Below the pieces are notes generated by a model that saw only the letters and a program-made list of their open reading frames with translations, ran no database searches and had not been told where the DNA came from. A program made the position numbers and the translations under genes. Below are positions 42,812 through 52,179 of a DNA stretch of 64,000 bases, one piece after another. This DNA comes from Paenibacillus peoriae. GTDB lineage: Bacteria; Bacillota; Bacilli; Paenibacillales; Paenibacillaceae. The stretch is from contig NZ_CP092831.1 in NCBI RefSeq assembly GCF_022531965.1, positions 4,659,001-4,723,000 of the forward strand. Direction: 5' to 3'. Within the stretch, counting starts at the first letter, position 1. Each line of letters opens with the position of its first letter.

Positions 42812-44446
42812 TTAGCCTCGCTGTCCTGTGGACTCACGCTGTAGGCGCATTAACGGACGTAGTACCTTTTGCAACATACGTGGGTAGTTGCCCAGCTCGT
42901 CCCTGCGCAATACGCGCAATACAACCAGCAACACCAAGTAGCATACCAGTACAGTCGCTCCGGCAATGCAGCATGCGATGAAGAAGGCTACACGCGCAGG
43001 CATCAGATGCACCAGCAGAATACAGGCTTCATTTACACCGTATCCGATAGCTCCTGAGACGACGACTGCGGTTAAGAAACCTGCCCAGCGACGGCCCATG
43101 ATGGAAAAGGAGACGATCCCTTTAAGCACACGCAAATTCAGCAACGTGATCACGAGGAAACATAATCCGGTTGCGGCAATGATCCCGTAAATCCCAAGCC
43201 AACCAGCCAGCAGCCAGCTCGCTGCAAACTTGACGACGATCCCGACCATGACATTAACCATTGAAATACGCGGCTTGCCCATACCGATCAATATCGAATT
43301 AGAAGTCATCATCGTAATCTGGAATATCGTTCCGAGTGTCAGAACAGCGATGATACCACTGCCTCCAAGCGAGCTGAACAGTAAACCATTAATAGAATAG
43401 GCGGTCACACATAAAGCCAGCACAATCGGCATTCCAGTCAAAATAGAGATACGCAAAGCCAGCGTCATCTGATTTTGTAAATGCTGCTCATCCTTACGAG
43501 CAAATGCCGCTGAAATGATCGGAATGAGCGATTGGCTGAGCGCAATGGCCAAAATCGGCGGAATCCCCGCCACACTCTGTGCCCGAGAGCCTAGATAACC
43601 CAACTGAGTAGTCGCCTGATCCAACCCCACTTGACCAGACAGCAGTCTCACCACAATCGAGGTATCAATAAAGTTGACCGCCGGAACGGTCAGAGACGAC
43701 AATACAATCGGAATGGAAAGCTTAAAAATATCTTTGTAAATGCGCATCATCGGTAGCGCGGAGCTTTCCTCTTGGAATTGATCTTGACGATCCTGTCGAT
43801 CCTGACGACGCAATTTTACCGTGTAGTACAACATGACCGCCAGAGCGCCAAGACTTCCCATGACACCCCCAAAGGAGGCCCCAGCTGCAACCTCGCGATC
43901 TCCATAACCCAGCTTCAAAATAATAAAAGCGAGTATAATAGCGGTCGCTACCCGTGCAACCTGCTCCACGATTTGTGAAATACCGCCTGCGGTCATATTA
44001 CCGCGCCCTTGGAAGTATCCACGCATCATAGCAATGGCAGGGAACAGCAGTAATGCTGGTGCCAAAGCCTGAATGGCCAAAGCGGATTGCGGAACCCCTG
44101 CTACATGCTCGGCAAAATAAGGCGCTCCAAAATACAGCAGCGCTGTAATGATAATGCCTGCCGCAGCCGCGAATATTAAAGCTGCACGATACACACGTCG
44201 CGCTTCCGAAGGCCGATCCAGTGCATAACGTTCTGAAACCATTTTGCTCAACGTGCTTGGAATGCCGGCCGTAGCCACCGTGAGCAGCATCAAGTAAGCG
44301 TTGTTCGCAATGGTAAACGAGGCGTTCCCGACGGAACCGAGCAGATGCTCCAGTGGAACACGCTGTACCAGACCAAGCACTCTGGCCACCAAGGCGGCAG
44401 CGGCTAAAATAAGCGTACCTTTAAGGAATGTTTCTTTATTGGACAA
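42812..44446 (-). CDS. Polysaccharide/lipid II flippase of the MurJ-SpoVB-YtgP type
   Basis: 544 residues from a TTG at 44446 (start peptide MSNKETFLKGTLILAA), about eight bases after AAGGGA; Met codons further upstream lack a binding site. MOP superfamily, about 14 helices. YtgP-like N-terminus FLKGTLILAAAALVARVLGLVQRVPLEHLLG and AMMRGYFQGRGNMTAGGISQIVEQVARV match the PST/MurJ group. It probably flips lipid-linked wall precursor, though a spore-cortex or exopolysaccharide role is possible. Its terminator may lie inside the convergent DUF2515 gene. Confidence 0.85.
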   Translation of the reverse strand: MSNKETFLKGTLILAAAALVARVLGLVQRVPLEHLLGSVGNASFTIANNAYLMLLTVATAGIPSTLSKMVSERYALDRPSEARRVYRAALIFAAAAGIIITALLYFGAPYFAEHVAGVPQSALAIQALAPALLLFPAIAMMRGYFQGRGNMTAGGISQIVEQVARVATAIILAFIILKLGYGDREVAAGASFGGVMGSLGALAVMLYYTVKLRRQDRQDRQDQFQEESSALPMMRIYKDIFKLSIPIVLSSLTVPAVNFIDTSIVVRLLSGQVGLDQATTQLGYLGSRAQSVAGIPPILAIALSQSLIPIISAAFARKDEQHLQNQMTLALRISILTGMPIVLALCVTAYSINGLLFSSLGGSGIIAVLTLGTIFQITMMTSNSILIGMGKPRISMVNVMVGIVVKFAASWLLAGWLGIYGIIAATGLCFLVITLLNLRVLKGIVSFSIMGRRWAGFLTAVVVSGAIGYGVNEACILLVHLMPARVAFFIACCIAGATVLVCYLVLLVVLRVLRRDELGNYPRMLQKVLRPLMRLQRESTGQRG

Positions 44447-44483
44447 AATGCGTTCCCTTCTTTCTTGCTGTTCACACGCATGC

Positions 44484-44530
44484 AAAAGCCCCGCACAAAC
44501 TGTCATGGCCTGAGCCATCACCGGTGCGGA
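44484..44530 (-). terminator. Probable terminator between DUF456 gene and flippase
   Basis: Stem CCGCAC..GTGCGG with inner ATGGC-CTGA-GCCAT. On the minus strand it ends in GGGGCTTTTG. It overlaps the leader of the flippase gene. Confidence 0.5.
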
Positions 44531-44584
44531 GCCGCATGTCGATTCTGTCTCTGCAAATCATAATAAATGATAACGAATCTCGGG

Positions 44585-45064
44585 TTATAACACCCAAATT
44601 AAGAATACAATAATCATGGCAAGCTGCAAAATCACTTTCATCACGGTGCTGGTAAAAAGGCCTAACACAGAGCCAAAGCCCACTTTAATAGCTCGGTCCA
44701 GCGGGGCTTTGCTTATCAGCTCACCTAGCACAGCGCCAATAAATGGTCCCAAAATCAGGCCAAATGCCGGAATAACAAAGGGGCCAATAATAATCCCGAT
44801 AGTACTCAGTATCGCTGACAGGCGCGAGCCACCAAATCGCTTAACTCCCCACGCATTCACAGCATAATCCGCAACAAAAAGGGCAACGACGATTAGTGTT
44901 TGTATAATCCAAAACAGTGCATTGTATGGAGCAAACGAGAAAAACCAGCCGTATACAAAAAATGCAAAATAGATGGCGAGCGCCCCCGGCAATACGGGAT
45001 ATACCGCCCCGGCCATGCCCACAATGAATAGCACAATAACAACAATCCAGCCTACAACGTCCAT
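44585..45064 (-). CDS. DUF456 family membrane protein
   Basis: 159 residues, about four membrane helices. DUF456 pattern: VVGWIVVIVLFIVGMAGAVYPVLPGALAIYFAFF, VADYAVNAWGVKRFGGSRLSAILSTIGIIIGPFVIPAFGLILGPFIGAVLGEL, glycine-rich. Function unknown. AAGGAGGAGG before the ATG. It follows the HAD gene by 51 bases and may be co-transcribed. Confidence 0.9.
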   Translation of the reverse strand: MDVVGWIVVIVLFIVGMAGAVYPVLPGALAIYFAFFVYGWFFSFAPYNALFWIIQTLIVVALFVADYAVNAWGVKRFGGSRLSAILSTIGIIIGPFVIPAFGLILGPFIGAVLGELISKAPLDRAIKVGFGSVLGLFTSTVMKVILQLAMIIVFLIWVL

Positions 45065-45115
45065 GGGCCTCCTCCTTCTCGTCCATTCATCCTGCTAGCT
45101 GCATCATTCGTTTTA

Positions 45116-45865
45116 TTACACAAGCACATAATCACGGATCACTTCTACAATGCCGTCGTCATTGTTCGAAGCCACGACCACATCAGCGGCTTCTTTAACC
45201 GTATCCTGAGCATTCCCCATGGCTACGCCCAGTCCAACCGCTTGAATCACAGCCAGGTCATTCAGACTGTCGCCAACGGCAACCACCTGCTCCAGAGTAA
45301 TGCCAAGCAGGTCGCACACTTCAGCGATTCCACTGGCCTTGGATATACCAGCTGGGTTAATTTCCAGATTCGTCATTGAAGAATTGGAGATTTCAAGTCC
45401 ACCCATGTCCTGAAGCTTCAGCAAAATTTGGTGGCGAATTTCGTCATTTTCCGTATTATAACCGAATTTAAGCCATTCCTGTGTGTCCAATGTATTCGGC
45501 CAACGATCTCTGTTATATAATTCCTCCGTTGAGTAAGCCCAGAACCAGGAGCCTGTTTCTACAGCAATCTGGTGCATCTTACGAACGAGCTCCTTATCAA
45601 GTAAATAACGACGCCACAACTCGTGGGGTGATTTCCACACCTCACTGCCGTTTACGGTTACCATTGGCGTCTCCAGGCCGAGTTGCTGACCGTAAGGCAG
45701 AGCATGCATCGCTGCACGTCCGGTGGACAAGCATACATGGATCCCTTCCTGTATCGCCTTGTTAATCCAGTTAATCGTTTCCAAGGAAATTTCATGATTA
45801 TCATTCAGTAAAGTTCCATCCATGTCGAGCGCAAGCAGTTTGTATTTATATTGGTTCTCTCCCAT
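45116..45865 (-). CDS. Cof-type HAD phosphatase
   Basis: 249 residues, slightly short for the class (about 270). Motif I LLALDMDGTLLND with nucleophile D15, motif II CLSTGRA, a C2 cap in the middle, and motif III/IV VVAVGDSLNDLAVIQAVGLGVAMGNAQDTVKEAADVV. A cytosolic sugar-phosphate or flavin-type phosphatase; substrate unknown. AGGAGG about nine bases before the ATG. Confidence 0.92.
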   Translation of the reverse strand: MGENQYKYKLLALDMDGTLLNDNHEISLETINWINKAIQEGIHVCLSTGRAAMHALPYGQQLGLETPMVTVNGSEVWKSPHELWRRYLLDKELVRKMHQIAVETGSWFWAYSTEELYNRDRWPNTLDTQEWLKFGYNTENDEIRHQILLKLQDMGGLEISNSSMTNLEINPAGISKASGIAEVCDLLGITLEQVVAVGDSLNDLAVIQAVGLGVAMGNAQDTVKEAADVVVASNNDDGIVEVIRDYVLV

Positions 45866-45947
45866 AGTGTCTCTTCCTCCTGTATGTCCCTTATGTCCAA
45901 CGACATTTTACCATGAAAAAGAGAAGCCCACAAAAAAATTCAAGTCC

Positions 45948-48026
45948 TCACTTTGCTGCCAGAGGCTTTTTAGGAGTACCATCTAGCCCATATACTTCGT
46001 CATACGCATCAAATATTTTACGCGCAACCGGTCCCGCGCTCGTCGCACCAAAGCCCCCTTCAGGAATGATGACCGCTACTGCCAGCTTCGGATTTTGACG
46101 GGGAGCAAAAGCGATGAACACCCCGTTATCTTTAACCGTACGTCCCACCACCTGCTCGGAAGTCCCCGTTTTACGGGCATAATCGTAGGGAAATCCGTTA
46201 AAAGCTTTAACATCCGTAGCCATACCCCGAATCACTGTATTCCAGTACGTATCTGAAAAAGCGACCTCATTCAGTACCTTCGGCTTAAATTCACGTACAA
46301 GATTCCCCTGATCATCTACAATTTTGCTGACCAAATGAGGTTGCATACGCTTGCCCTTTGTTGCCAGTACAGTCGTATACTGGGCTAGTTGCATGGCTGT
46401 ATACTTTCCCTGCTGACCAAAGGATGCCTGTACCAAACGTGTCAACGCACTTTCCTTTTTGCTAGTATACTCGAGTCTGCCTGCCCACTCGCCCGGCAGA
46501 TCAACTTCAGTCGGTACGCCTAATCCAAATTCCTTCATATACTTGTCCCATACGTCAATTCCCTGATGCACCCCTGCATTACTTCCGTATTTGCCATATA
46601 GCGGCTTGCCGATCATATCCACCATAAACGTATTTGACGAGACCTCAATTGCCCTGCTAGGTGTCAAAGAACCATACACATGTCCGCTAGAGTTCCCAAC
46701 CCGGCTGGAGCGATTTTTGCCGTAGTACGCACTTCCCGTATCCTGATAAGTCTGTCCGGGAGAAAACAGGTTTTCCTTCAACCCGATCAGCACGGTCAGC
46801 GGTTTAATGGTTGAACCCAGAAGCACCGAGGATTCTGGATGTGGACCCGCTTTTCCGCTAGGGACGGATTTAATGGTTCCATTTCCCATTTTGTGCTGAA
46901 TTTCGTCATATACCGAAGGTGAGGTACTTCCACTTTTCCATACATTAGAGTCATAATCCGGCATACTGGCCATTGCCACGATATTTCCGGTCTCTACCTC
47001 CATCGCTACAGCGAAGCCAGTCGTTGCGTCTTGATGAAGCTTCCCCGATACGGCATGAGTATGAAGCCAGTGAAGCTGATCCATAATGGCCTGTTCGGTT
47101 TTCTGCTGAATTTCCTTGTTGATGGTGGAATATAAATGATGTCCTTTTTCAGGAGGAGTAATGGATTCAATGCCCTCCGGCATGCTGCGAGGATTGACCT
47201 CTACCGTTTTATATCCGTTTTTCCCTCTCAGCTCGTCCTGATACTGAAGCTCCAAGCCATCATATCCGACCGTTTCACTTTCCGAATAAACCTGTGCCGG
47301 TTTTAAAACCTCCGAATTCGCTTCATAGAGCTCTTTATATTTGGGCCGGTTCGTTCGAGCTCCTTTGAACTTGTACATATATCCAATCGTTTGTACCGCC
47401 ACCCGATCCGGGTCATAATGGCGTACACTTTCTTCTACAACCTCTACACCAGGGAACTCTGTCCGATGTTCCAGAAAATAAGCGATTTCCTCCCGACTCA
47501 GGTCGGATTTGACCAAACGTGGGGTAAATCCCCTATATTGATTATAGTCCGGGTCCAGTCGCTTTTTTATTTCCTCTGCATTAAGTTGCTCCCCTTCGGT
47601 ACGACCCAGTTCGTTTAATTTGGCAGCAAGCTTGGCAGCAAAAGCATTAAGCTCAGGGAGCAGCTTTTCCCCCGGCTTGCGATCTTTCTCCGTACGTTTG
47701 CTATAATCCTTAGATAAAGTTACATACAAGGACTGTACTGAAGTCGAATACGCCAGCTTAACCGTACCTGTGGAGTCATAAATCGTGCCACGACTCGGGG
47801 CTAACGGGACATTTTTCGTATTTACGGATTGCTGCTGGCCTTTCAGCTCCTCCGATTGTACAAACTGCAATACAGCTAGTCTGGTAATGATCAGGGCAAA
47901 CAGCACAAAAGCACTAAAAAACAGCAGGTTGGTTCGTAAAACCGTCCGTTTTTTTCGTGACTCTTCATTCTCTTCATCATTTTTCTTTTTGAATGAAAAC
48001 TTTTTATCCAAACTTCCTCTGTCCAT
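45948..48026 (-). CDS. Class B penicillin-binding protein (PBP2 type), copy 1
   Basis: 692 residues. N-terminal cytoplasmic charged segment and membrane anchor (LLFFSAFVLFALIITRLAVLQF), pedestal domain with HYDPDRVAVQTIGYMYKF, and transpeptidase domain with the active-site motif S-T-I-K (LLGSTIKPL), S-S-N (VSSNTFMVDM) and K-T-G (ARKTGTSEQ). A peptidoglycan cross-linking enzyme for elongation or sporulation, like PbpA/PbpH of Bacillus. It is closely similar along its full length to the copy just upstream (48204-50285), which indicates tandem duplication. Own weak promoter possible near 48080-48110. Confidence 0.94.
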   Translation of the reverse strand: MDRGSLDKKFSFKKKNDEENEESRKKRTVLRTNLLFFSAFVLFALIITRLAVLQFVQSEELKGQQQSVNTKNVPLAPSRGTIYDSTGTVKLAYSTSVQSLYVTLSKDYSKRTEKDRKPGEKLLPELNAFAAKLAAKLNELGRTEGEQLNAEEIKKRLDPDYNQYRGFTPRLVKSDLSREEIAYFLEHRTEFPGVEVVEESVRHYDPDRVAVQTIGYMYKFKGARTNRPKYKELYEANSEVLKPAQVYSESETVGYDGLELQYQDELRGKNGYKTVEVNPRSMPEGIESITPPEKGHHLYSTINKEIQQKTEQAIMDQLHWLHTHAVSGKLHQDATTGFAVAMEVETGNIVAMASMPDYDSNVWKSGSTSPSVYDEIQHKMGNGTIKSVPSGKAGPHPESSVLLGSTIKPLTVLIGLKENLFSPGQTYQDTGSAYYGKNRSSRVGNSSGHVYGSLTPSRAIEVSSNTFMVDMIGKPLYGKYGSNAGVHQGIDVWDKYMKEFGLGVPTEVDLPGEWAGRLEYTSKKESALTRLVQASFGQQGKYTAMQLAQYTTVLATKGKRMQPHLVSKIVDDQGNLVREFKPKVLNEVAFSDTYWNTVIRGMATDVKAFNGFPYDYARKTGTSEQVVGRTVKDNGVFIAFAPRQNPKLAVAVIIPEGGFGATSAGPVARKIFDAYDEVYGLDGTPKKPLAAK

Positions 48027-48138
48027 ATTAGCTTGTCATTACTCCTTCCAATAGGGCATATTCCTGATCCTACCATATCCAAAGCCATAAACGATGAATT
48101 CCGAGATGACAATTTTGTAAGAAAACGTAGAAAAAACA

Positions 48139-48179
48139 TAAAAAAGCTTCCCTCAGCCCAAAGGCTATGAGAAGCTTTC
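48139..48179 (-). terminator. Terminator between the two PBP genes
   Basis: On the minus strand GAAAGCTTCTCATAGCC pairs imperfectly with GGCTGAGGGAAGC around TTTG and runs into TTTTTT. Confidence 0.75.
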
Positions 48180-48203
48180 ATGAAATGATATCATATAAAA
48201 TGA

Positions 48204-50285
48204 TTATGGCTGTTGGGTTGCGTTAGGATCGGTTGCTGTGGCATCCTTTTTCTTAGGTACCCCGTCCAATCCATAAACTTCGTCGTAGGCATCAAAGATT
48301 TTACGTGCCACAGGTCCGGCGCTCCAGGCCCCGAAGCCCCCTTCAGGAATAACAACCGCTACTGCAAGTTTGGGATTTTGACGTGGAGCAAAGGCAATAA
48401 ATACCCCGTTATCTTTTAGTTCTCTGCCCACACTTTGCTGCGATGTCCCTGTTTTGCGAGCAAAGTCATAAGGGAAACCTTTAAATGCGCTGACATCTGT
48501 TGCCATCCCGCGTATGACTTCATTCCAGTATGCATCCGGAAATTTCACTTCATTCAGCACCTTCGGCTTAATTGTTTGAACTACATTGCCGTTGGTATCT
48601 TTAATTTGACTGACCAAATGTGGCTCCATCCGTTTGCCCTTGGTAGCGATCATTGTTGTGTACTGGGCAAGTTGCATAGGTGTATATTTACCTTGTTGAC
48701 CAAAGGATGCATATGCCAATTTGGAAAGTGCTGACTCTGATTTACTCGTGTACTCCCGCCAACCCCGGAACTCACCGGGCAAGTCTACTCCAGTAGAAAC
48801 ACCTAATCCAAACTCCTTCATATAACGATCCCATACGTTAACGCCCTGGTCTTCTGCGGCATTGTTGATGTATTTGTTATATAATCGTTTGCCAACCATA
48901 TCGACCATAAAGGCATTGGAGGAATGGCGAATAGCGGTAGCCGGGTCCATTGAACCGTACACATGACCAGAAGAGTTGCGCACCCGTGAGGAGTTGTTAC
49001 GTCCGAAATAAGCCGCCCCTGTATCTTGATAGTACGTATTTGTTGTAAACAGTCCTTCTTCCAATCCAATAAGAACAGACAGCGGTTTAATAGTTGATCC
49101 GAGAAGTACAGTAGAATCAGGGTGCTGTCCAGATTGGCCAGAGCCGACGTTCTTAATGGTGGCGTTTTGATACACATGTTCAATCTCTTTATATTTATCT
49201 GTCGAAATTGTACCCGTTTGCCAGTAATTCGCATCATAATCCGGCATACTAGCCATAGCTACCACATTTCCTGTATCTACTTCCATCGCTACAGCGAAGC
49301 CTGTTTTGGCATAAGGATGAGTCCTACCAGATACAGCGTGTGTATGGAGCCATCTCAATTGATCCATAATGGCATTTTCAGTCTTCACCTGAATTTCTTT
49401 GTTAATCGTGGAATAGACATTATCCCCTTTTTGCGGAGGTGTAACAGAATCTACGCCTTCAGGCATATTGCGCGGATCAATTGGAACTGTTTTATATCCG
49501 TTTTTCCCTCGTAACTGTTCCTGATATTGAAATTCCAGTCCATCAAAGCCAACAGATTCATTATCCATATAAATGAGGCCCGGATCATTTTCAGCTGACA
49601 TGGATTTTTGGATGTTTTTATATTTATCCAACGTTTCACGTGCACTCTTATAGCTTTTAATGTAGCCAACCGTTTGGACAGCTACCGTATCAGGATCATA
49701 ATGGCGTACCGTTTCCTCAACGACATCTACGCCCGGAAACTCACTCTTATGCTGCATAAAATAGGCCACTTCATCTTTGTTAAGATTCGTTTTAATCAAA
49801 CGCGGCGTAAAACCGCTAAATCGCTGATAGTTCCGATCCATAGCGTCCATAATTTGTTCTGCCGTCATTTTCGGCTCATCTTTATTACCATATTGTGCAA
49901 ATCGATTTGCCAGCTTTTGTGTCATGTTTTCCAGCTCAGGCAACAGCTTTTTATCAGGCTTACGCAACTGCTCCATACCATCACTGTAATTCTTGGAGAG
50001 CGTTATATAGAGCGACTGTACTGGTGTAGAATATGCCAGCCTGTTCTGTCCGGTTGAATCATAAATCGTTCCGCGAATCGGCGTAAGTGGTACATTTTTG
50101 GTAACATTACTGGCCTCCTGCTGCTTAAGCTGAGGTCCATCCACGAATTGAAGTATCGCCAATCTTACAATGATGACTGTAAATATAATGAACGAGCTGA
50201 AAAAGAACAGATTGATCCGGAAGCTAAATCTTTTTCGGTCGGATGTCTCATTGTCTTTTCCTTGCTCGTTGTCCATCTTTCTCAT
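48204..50285 (-). CDS. Class B penicillin-binding protein (PBP2 type), copy 2
   Basis: 693 residues, same architecture as its downstream neighbour: membrane anchor (INLFFFSSFIIFTVIIVRLAILQF), pedestal (HYDPDTVAVQTVGYIKSY), transpeptidase motifs S-T-I-K (LLGSTIKPL), S-S-N (RHSSNAFMVDM), K-T-G (ARKTGTSQQ). The last 300 residues of the two copies are mostly the same, while the N-terminal 30 residues and the linker differ more. It follows the transglutaminase gene by 20 bases, so it is probably the third gene of that operon, with a terminator behind. Confidence 0.94.
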   Translation of the reverse strand: MRKMDNEQGKDNETSDRKRFSFRINLFFFSSFIIFTVIIVRLAILQFVDGPQLKQQEASNVTKNVPLTPIRGTIYDSTGQNRLAYSTPVQSLYITLSKNYSDGMEQLRKPDKKLLPELENMTQKLANRFAQYGNKDEPKMTAEQIMDAMDRNYQRFSGFTPRLIKTNLNKDEVAYFMQHKSEFPGVDVVEETVRHYDPDTVAVQTVGYIKSYKSARETLDKYKNIQKSMSAENDPGLIYMDNESVGFDGLEFQYQEQLRGKNGYKTVPIDPRNMPEGVDSVTPPQKGDNVYSTINKEIQVKTENAIMDQLRWLHTHAVSGRTHPYAKTGFAVAMEVDTGNVVAMASMPDYDANYWQTGTISTDKYKEIEHVYQNATIKNVGSGQSGQHPDSTVLLGSTIKPLSVLIGLEEGLFTTNTYYQDTGAAYFGRNNSSRVRNSSGHVYGSMDPATAIRHSSNAFMVDMVGKRLYNKYINNAAEDQGVNVWDRYMKEFGLGVSTGVDLPGEFRGWREYTSKSESALSKLAYASFGQQGKYTPMQLAQYTTMIATKGKRMEPHLVSQIKDTNGNVVQTIKPKVLNEVKFPDAYWNEVIRGMATDVSAFKGFPYDFARKTGTSQQSVGRELKDNGVFIAFAPRQNPKLAVAVVIPEGGFGAWSAGPVARKIFDAYDEVYGLDGVPKKKDATATDPNATQQP

Positions 50286-50305
50286 GTGCCCTTTTCCACT
50301 CCTTC

Positions 50306-51457
50306 TTAAATCACTTTATCCTTAATATGTGTTTGGGCAAAACCGGGCGGGTTAAACCAGTCTCCACTTTGTGCCCAGGTCGGGTCTAGGGGTACCCACT
50401 GATCCTGTCCGCTCAAATATACCTCATTCCAGGCATGGGACCCGTATCCTCCCTGTCCGTTGTACCCAAGGCCTGTTACAACCTTGACCTGTAGCCCCTG
50501 CGAACGAGCCATCATTGAGTAAAGGCGGGCATAATCAATGCACACTCCTTTACGTGTATCAAACGTATCTCTGGGAGTCTGTTCATGCCAGTCACCACGT
50601 TGCTCATAGGCTTCGACCTTACTGTAATCATAGCTAATACGGGTGCCTACCCATTCATACAACGCTCTAGCTTTTTGCTCGTCACCGCTAGCCCCTTCTG
50701 TAATCTTGGCCGCTGCCTGAACGATATCGCTTGGAATGTCCCGGTCGATTATTTCATATTTGCGCTGCATGATACCATTCAATTCCTTGGTAACAGCCTG
50801 CGTAAATACGGGCAGCTTATCCTTAATCAGAGTCCCCGACAACGGCTCAATGACCGATTGCGCACCTTGCTTATAAATCGGTGAAGCTTGTACGTAGCTG
50901 CTAAACCCGCTGTCTGGGTACAGACTTACGCCTATGAACAGCAGGGCTATGATTATCATGGCGCGAGCTCCACCAATAAGAGTACCTATTCCAGCCCCTG
51001 CCACCCTGCTGAAAAAGCCCGATTTTTGGGGATGCTCATGGAGAGAGGAATCTGATTTTCCACCTACCATCAACACATAAATGGCACGCAGTATAAACTG
51101 GGCAATAGCATAACTGAGCATGAACAATACGGCGAATCGCAGCAGCGGAAAACCTTCTATCCCCGCCACAAGCGTATAATAAAATTGCTCAATCCCGCTT
51201 AGTTTTCGCTGTGGCAAATGCTCCATGTAAGCTGCCAGCCATTGTTGCACCTTCGGTGAAAGCCACATGGCTAATCCGAGCGAGCACAAAATACCCGCTA
51301 CAGTCAGTATGCCATCCACAATAAGACTAAACAGCGCCCCTACAGATCTGGAAGCTCCTCGTCTCCAGCCCTGAATCAACGACAGCAGTACAATGACAAT
51401 TAAAAACACCGTCACGCCATTCCAATGAAGAATAGGCTCCAGCCAGGATGGTTTCAT
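50306..51457 (-). CDS. Membrane protein with extracytoplasmic transglutaminase-like domain
   Basis: 383 residues. The N-terminal 190 residues have about four or five helices and resemble CvpA/colicin-V production proteins (LIQGWRRGASRSVGALFSLIVDGILTVAGI). The C-terminal part is a papain/transglutaminase-like fold with GVCIDYARLYSMMAR (Cys near 311), GSHAWNEVYL (His near 345) and PLDPTW (Asp), a complete Cys-His-Asp triad. It may act on wall peptides or proteins outside the membrane. Operon: 160-residue membrane protein, this gene, PBP copy 2. Confidence 0.83.
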   Translation of the reverse strand: MKPSWLEPILHWNGVTVFLIVIVLLSLIQGWRRGASRSVGALFSLIVDGILTVAGILCSLGLAMWLSPKVQQWLAAYMEHLPQRKLSGIEQFYYTLVAGIEGFPLLRFAVLFMLSYAIAQFILRAIYVLMVGGKSDSSLHEHPQKSGFFSRVAGAGIGTLIGGARAMIIIALLFIGVSLYPDSGFSSYVQASPIYKQGAQSVIEPLSGTLIKDKLPVFTQAVTKELNGIMQRKYEIIDRDIPSDIVQAAAKITEGASGDEQKARALYEWVGTRISYDYSKVEAYEQRGDWHEQTPRDTFDTRKGVCIDYARLYSMMARSQGLQVKVVTGLGYNGQGGYGSHAWNEVYLSGQDQWVPLDPTWAQSGDWFNPPGFAQTHIKDKVI

Positions 51458-51473
51458 TGTGTTCCTCCTGTCT

Positions 51474-51956
51474 CTACGGCGACTGTGGCGACTGTGTTAC
51501 AGCCGAGCCTTTTGCACCTTCGATATATTTCTTGACGGTATCGCCCATACTCCACTCGCCCAGCGACATCCCCTGAAACCATACCTTGACCTTGTCACCA
51601 TCAAATGGACCTTTCACTTCCAAGTTGGAGCTGGTTACCGAAAACGTACCATCCGCGTTGGATGTGTATTGGGCATCCCGTCCCTCTTTGATCATCATGT
51701 TCAAGGCCTCGCTCTGAACCTTGTTAATCGCATCATCCTTTGCCTGAGTAACGACCTTGCCGACCTGTTCAAAGGAAATGCCACTGTAGATAAGCAAGCC
51801 TGCAATTACGACGATGACAATCAGCCATTTTATGAGAGTTCTTACAACCTTCAATATGACTAACAATAGGACAAGCCCAATTAATATATACAGCCAATTA
51901 TCTTGAACAATCTGCCAATTATGTTCCAAAAACTCTCTCCAGACGCCCTTATCCAT
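51474..51956 (-). CDS. Hypothetical membrane protein upstream of the transglutaminase gene
   Basis: 160 residues, two membrane helices (LYILIGLVLLLVILKVVRTLIKWLIVIVVIAGLLIYSGI), then a soluble domain (about 70-150) with beta strands (TFSVTSSNLEVKGPFDGDKVKVWFQG) that would lie outside. GGGAGTG before ATG. It precedes the transglutaminase gene by 16 bases, so co-transcription is likely and a cell-envelope role is inferred. Family unknown. Confidence 0.7.
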   Translation of the reverse strand: MDKGVWREFLEHNWQIVQDNWLYILIGLVLLLVILKVVRTLIKWLIVIVVIAGLLIYSGISFEQVGKVVTQAKDDAINKVQSEALNMMIKEGRDAQYTSNADGTFSVTSSNLEVKGPFDGDKVKVWFQGMSLGEWSMGDTVKKYIEGAKGSAVTQSPQSP

Positions 51957-52179
51957 TTCGCTACACTCCCGTTTTCAACTACATGATTCGAATTGCAAAA
52001 TTGTCTCTGTAATTATACATGATTACGCAATGTCCTGTCAGCTTAGGTCTTATACATACCTTGTCTTTCAATTCTTGTCCATACAAAGTGGTCTATGTTC
52101 GTCCAATCCAGCGTACAACTTAGGAAGGGCCAATACGAAGTAACATGAAAGTTTACATTAGGGAAAGGGGGTCATTCAC

